In this document: positions 61,481 to 64,000 of the stretch, piece after piece | How positions within the stretch are numbered: position 1 is the first letter of the stretch | How the letters are laid out: every line of letters starts with the position of its first letter | From: Paludibacteraceae bacterium | GTDB taxonomy: Bacteria > Bacteroidota > Bacteroidia > Bacteroidales > Paludibacteraceae | Direction of reading: 5' to 3' | Assembly: GCA_017412245.1 (NCBI GenBank) | Contig: JAFPYI010000035.1 | Coordinates: 37,869-101,868, forward strand | Length of the DNA: 64,000 nucleotides | Translations under genes and position numbers: made by a program | Notes under the pieces: generated by a model | Told to the model about the DNA's origin: nothing | Seen by the model: the letters and a program-made list of their open reading frames with translations, nothing else | Database searches by the model: none

Positions 61481-62239
61481 TTATTCGGTTTGTTCTTTGA
61501 GAAAAAGCGGAAGACATTGCCGCCACATTTTCCAGTTATGATTACCTTTCAGTACTATGTACTGATGCGGATAACCGGCGCGTAGAAGATGTTTATGAAA
61601 CCGCTTGGCAGAAGGAGCAAAGATATCTTGTTTGCCGGCATAAATAAAATATTGCTGGGTGGAATCAATCGGCAATTGGTCCTTATGCAAGACCGGCGAA
61701 AAGAGTCCTATTTTCCGCACTCTGTCCGGTCGCAGATTAGCTACATTGGCTGCAATTCGTCCTCCGTCACTGAGTCCTGCTATGGCGCAAGTAGAAACAC
61801 AATAAGTAGTATCAATCATATCCATCAGATCGCTGATAGACAATTCCAAATCATGCTCACGACTCAGTTTGCCATAGTGAAAAAGACATTTCCATAGATT
61901 GCCGTGATGCGTAGGGCGTTCTTTGAATGGCCATTTATTACAATCAGGCATAACCAGAATCATCGGTTCACATCGTCCTTCTGCAATCATCTTACAAAGT
62001 GTATCTACGGCCCCTCCCATATCTTGCCATGAACCTTCATAACCGTTTATTCCGTGCAACAGATATAGTACCGGAAGGGGTTCATCCGATTCCGGTACAT
62101 ATATATCCACTCGCCGAAAGATATGTTCGTAATAGCAATACCAAAAAGCGTGTGTGACTTTAGGCGATATGCCGATAGAGTCTGATGACTTGACGCTTAA
62201 TGGCAGAAAGCACAGGATAATGAGTAGGATCCGTTTCAT
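61481..62239 (-). CDS. Secreted alpha/beta-hydrolase esterase (Fes/EstD-like)
   Basis: After a signal peptide (LLIILCFLPLSVKS) comes a putative esterase domain: VDIYVPESDEPLPVLYLLHGINGYEGSWQDMG, the nucleophile Ser157 in GLSDGG, Asp205 in YAGKQDIF and His234 in KGNHNW. The 252 residues match the 'esterase family' of Bacteroidota, some of which are feruloyl or acetylxylan esterases; the substrate is open. The ORF start lies inside the 3' end of the glycosyltransferase gene (80 bases overlap). Confidence 0.85.
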   Translation of the reverse strand: MKRILLIILCFLPLSVKSSDSIGISPKVTHAFWYCYYEHIFRRVDIYVPESDEPLPVLYLLHGINGYEGSWQDMGGAVDTLCKMIAEGRCEPMILVMPDCNKWPFKERPTHHGNLWKCLFHYGKLSREHDLELSISDLMDMIDTTYCVSTCAIAGLSDGGRIAANVANLRPDRVRKIGLFSPVLHKDQLPIDSTQQYFIYAGKQDIFAPSAKRFHKHLLRAGYPHQYIVLKGNHNWKMWRQCLPLFLKEQTE

Positions 62240-63407
62240 TTTTCTTGGCTTGGATGGCTTTTTTGAACATGTCTATAAGTGTTCGTGCGCATTGTGCAAT
62301 ATCATATTTTTTCATCGATTCCGCGTACTTGAATCCTTGTTCCCACCGTTCCTGCGGATGGTCGAACCAATAATCGATTTGTTCTGCCAACGCTTTTGCA
62401 TCTTTCGCCGGGAAAGTGCTATGTTCATCCAAAGCGTAAGTGGCTGTTCCGGAATATCGTGCAGTAGCGATAACAGGTACTACGGCTTGTTGCATAGCTT
62501 CCGTGATACTCATTCCTTCCACTTCCACATAAGCGCAATGGACGGCCAAATCGGCTTTCGCAGCCAATAAACGTAACTCGTCACGATTATAAAATCCTAC
62601 GGTCGGCTGATATTTCACAATGCCGTCTTCGTACAACTTATTTGCCATTTTGGTATATGCCTCTAATTTCGGTCCTCTACCTGCTATATGCAGCCGAATA
62701 CGATGTGCATACTTGCTGAGGCGAATAGCTTTGAAGAGAGTAGGTTGGTCTTTCTCGATAGCTGTACGACCTATATAAATAAGGTCAAGCGGACGGTTTT
62801 CATCCAAATAATCTGCAGGTGGCGTCAACGGACGAAGACATTTATCCGAAATAACGCCATTGGAGAGTGTGAAACAATGTGCTTTGACGCGATGGCGAAT
62901 CAATCGGTCCCGCACATTATCTGTCGGGCATTGGATGTACTGATAATTATCATAAAAAACACGACACCAATAACGGTAAAGCAGATTACTTGCCCAATAA
63001 CCGCCATTGAATCCTAATATATTTAATATGATATTCTCCGGGTGCACATGATACGTGCCTGTGATGGGTTTACCGATTTTGCGGGCCCAGTTCATCGCTG
63101 CGTGATGAATAAAAAACGTCTCTTCCAAATGAACGACATCTGCCCATCGAACAGCTTCTTCTATCTTCTCTCCGTGCCAATCGGCATAGTGATAATCAAA
63201 AGAAGTGAGCATAGGTTGGATGATGGGGAAATCGAAGTTTTTCATCTCATAATCCGGATGTTCTCCATCAGGATCAGCGAGATTGGGTCCGGATAACACT
63301 CTTACTTCTTGTCCTGCGTCGCGCAAGGCTTTTACGGTTCGTCTGGCTGATTCGTCCAGTCCGTTTCCTTTACAAAAATAGTTATTGACTACAAAAAGAA
63401 TTTTCAT
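62160..63407 (-). CDS. GT4-family glycosyltransferase
   Basis: The 415-residue GT-B enzyme has an N-terminal acceptor domain (KILFVVNNYFCKGNGLDESARRTVKALRDAGQEVRVLSGP). The C-terminal donor domain holds LIYIGRTAIEKDQPTLFKAIRLSKYAHRIRLHIAGRGPKLEAY and ADLAVHCAYVEVEGMSITEAMQQAVVPVIA, where the E-x7-E motif binds the sugar nucleotide. It may act on lipopolysaccharide, glycolipid or exopolysaccharide; no cluster is visible in the window. A promoter stands 33 bases upstream. Confidence 0.88.
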   Translation of the reverse strand: MKILFVVNNYFCKGNGLDESARRTVKALRDAGQEVRVLSGPNLADPDGEHPDYEMKNFDFPIIQPMLTSFDYHYADWHGEKIEEAVRWADVVHLEETFFIHHAAMNWARKIGKPITGTYHVHPENIILNILGFNGGYWASNLLYRYWCRVFYDNYQYIQCPTDNVRDRLIRHRVKAHCFTLSNGVISDKCLRPLTPPADYLDENRPLDLIYIGRTAIEKDQPTLFKAIRLSKYAHRIRLHIAGRGPKLEAYTKMANKLYEDGIVKYQPTVGFYNRDELRLLAAKADLAVHCAYVEVEGMSITEAMQQAVVPVIATARYSGTATYALDEHSTFPAKDAKALAEQIDYWFDHPQERWEQGFKYAESMKKYDIAQCARTLIDMFKKAIQAKKNETDPTHYPVLSAIKRQVIRLYRHIA

Positions 63408-63439
63408 ACTAATACCTTTCTTTTAGTTGTTTTCGGCGG

Positions 63440-63471
63440 CAAAGGTACATTTTTTGCCCGGAATAGGCAAA
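63440..63471 (-). promoter_or_regulatory. Glycosyltransferase gene promoter
   Basis: On the minus strand TTTGC (63471-63467) and TACCTTTG (63447-63440). The ATG is 33 bases downstream at 63407. 63472-63616 is AT-rich and holds nothing else recognisable. Confidence 0.75.
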
Positions 63472-63616
63472 TGATTAAGAGTAATCGTAAATAAAATACT
63501 AATTTTCGTCGTGAAATATGACCGATAGTAAATTTTTTATTAATATTAGTACTTATGGTATTTTAGTTATTTTCTCAATATTCATTCGATTGATAAATAT
63601 TATTTTCCTCAAGCAC

Positions 63617-63647
63617 TTGCATATATCAAAAATAATTAGTAATTTTG
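63617..63647 (+). promoter_or_regulatory. Promoter of structured element C
   Basis: TTGCATATATCA (63617-63628), A-rich spacer and TAATTTTG (63640-63647), the full form of this genome's promoter. Transcription would begin near 63654, and no gene starts before the window ends. Confidence 0.8.
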
Positions 63648-63674
63648 CACGCAAAATTGTTTTGCAGATAATAT

Positions 63675-63892
63675 CGTCGCTTACCGACGTAAAACAGAAG
63701 GACATAATAAAGGCGCAAAGTGTTGCGATAAAATATAGCGTTATAAGCCCAACTTGATTTGTTGAAACCCTAGACAAGTTGAAACAAAATCATTTATACT
63801 TCAAGTCACGGTTTATGCACGCTCACGTATCAGCGTGAGTTTTCCGTGCGTAAATTTGAAGTATAAAGGTAAGTCTAGGACCTCAACAAATC
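63675..63892 (+). ncRNA. Structured element C: leader hairpins plus rod-like inverted repeat, with own promoter
   Basis: Leader hairpin CGTCG/CGACG (63675-63689) is followed by TAAAACAGAAGGACATAATA and a second hairpin CGCAA/TTGCG (63714-63727). The rod pairs 63756-63775 with 63873-63892 (10 and 7 base pairs around a 3x3 loop), TTTATACTTCAA (63793-63804) with TTGAAGTATAAA (63856-63867), CACGG (63807-63811) with CCGTG (63844-63848), and ends in CTCACG/CGTGAG around TATCAG (63822-63839). The leader is shared with elements A and B; the stems differ in sequence. With its own promoter and no gene in between, it is most likely transcribed as an RNA, either free or as the leader of a gene beyond the window. 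Confidence 0.65.
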
Positions 63893-64000
63893 AAATGAAG
63901 CGAACGTAAAGCGCACGCTTTTTCGTGTCCTATTAGGTTCTATAGCATCTCTTGCGACCTATAATAACAAAACCAACAATAATTTTTAAAAGTGCGCCCG

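Noticed and set aside
63518-63777. Reading frames on both strands left of element C
   Set aside because: AT-rich, overlapping each other and the promoter; no protein-like composition.
63617-63892. 6S RNA
   Set aside because: The rod shape and promoter would fit, but related elements sit behind protein genes with the same leader, and the expected large central bubble is not where it should be. It remains a weak alternative.
53-64000. CRISPR array, insertion sequence or prophage
   Set aside because: No regular spacer-repeat array, transposase, integrase or phage structural gene was found; KilA-N and Bro-N proteins alone do not prove a prophage.

Overview
The window looks like a chromosome fragment of an uncultivated or host-associated member of the order Bacteroidales (Bacteroidota). 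The evidence is direct: genes that are hallmarks of the phylum (gldB, gldH, the DUF4294 and DUF4476 proteins, the GT3-type glycogen synthase, the pRiA4b ORF-3 protein in front of miaA, a C69 dipeptidase), almost no Shine-Dalgarno sequences in front of start codons, and at least eight promoters of the Bacteroidota type (TTTG or TTG, about 20 bases, then TAnnTTTG). In this genome the promoter has an unusually long shared form, roughly TTTGCATATATCA followed by an A-rich spacer and GTAnnTTTGC.

Layout. 1-443 is the end of a GH88/GH105-type hydrolase. 515-10245 is one long leftward block: potA-potB-potC-potD (polyamine uptake, with an unusual periplasmic domain fused in front of PotC), then a TPR protein and an outer-membrane beta-barrel. 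10620-16253 runs rightward: pRiA4b-type protein, miaA, PKD lipoprotein, glycogen synthase, C69 dipeptidase. 16272-24116 runs leftward: nfeD-like, floA, a nitrilase-family amidase, recJ, tdk, priA and a uridine-kinase-like gene. 24280-30450 runs rightward: topA, a His/Gln-rich DUF4476 protein behind a structured leader, proS, DUF4294 and a retropepsin-like protein.

30450-36600 is the accessory region. A KilA-N protein, an EcoRI-type adenine methyltransferase and a DUF262-HNH nuclease stand in a row. A second unit with a Bro-N antirepressor-like protein follows. Both regulator-like genes sit behind the same 108-bp promoter-operator block (102 of 108 bases identical), and both are followed by a long rod-shaped inverted-repeat structure with a shared leader hairpin. 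A third such structure, behind its own promoter, lies at the right end of the window. This restriction-like cassette with regulators and structured RNAs (or DNA hairpins) is the best candidate here for an undescribed system.

36614-45425 is a long leftward housekeeping block (MATE, mrp, LMW-PTP, trmB, gldH, PSP1/ricT, holB, HIT, plsC, pfkB). 45576-45649 is tRNA-Asn. 46069-60757 runs rightward: the cell-elongation cluster mreB-mreC-mreD-mrdA-rodA, then yraN, mnmG, a parS-like site, apt, uvrC, tsaE, a TonB-domain protein, a LolD-type ATPase, gldB and sufS. 60855-63407 runs leftward: hsp20 (with a sigma-54-type promoter and three upstream repeats), an esterase and a GT4 glycosyltransferase.

All calls come from reading the sequence. 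Family names rest on recognised motifs and neighbourhood, with no database search. Structures were paired by eye and not folded by program.
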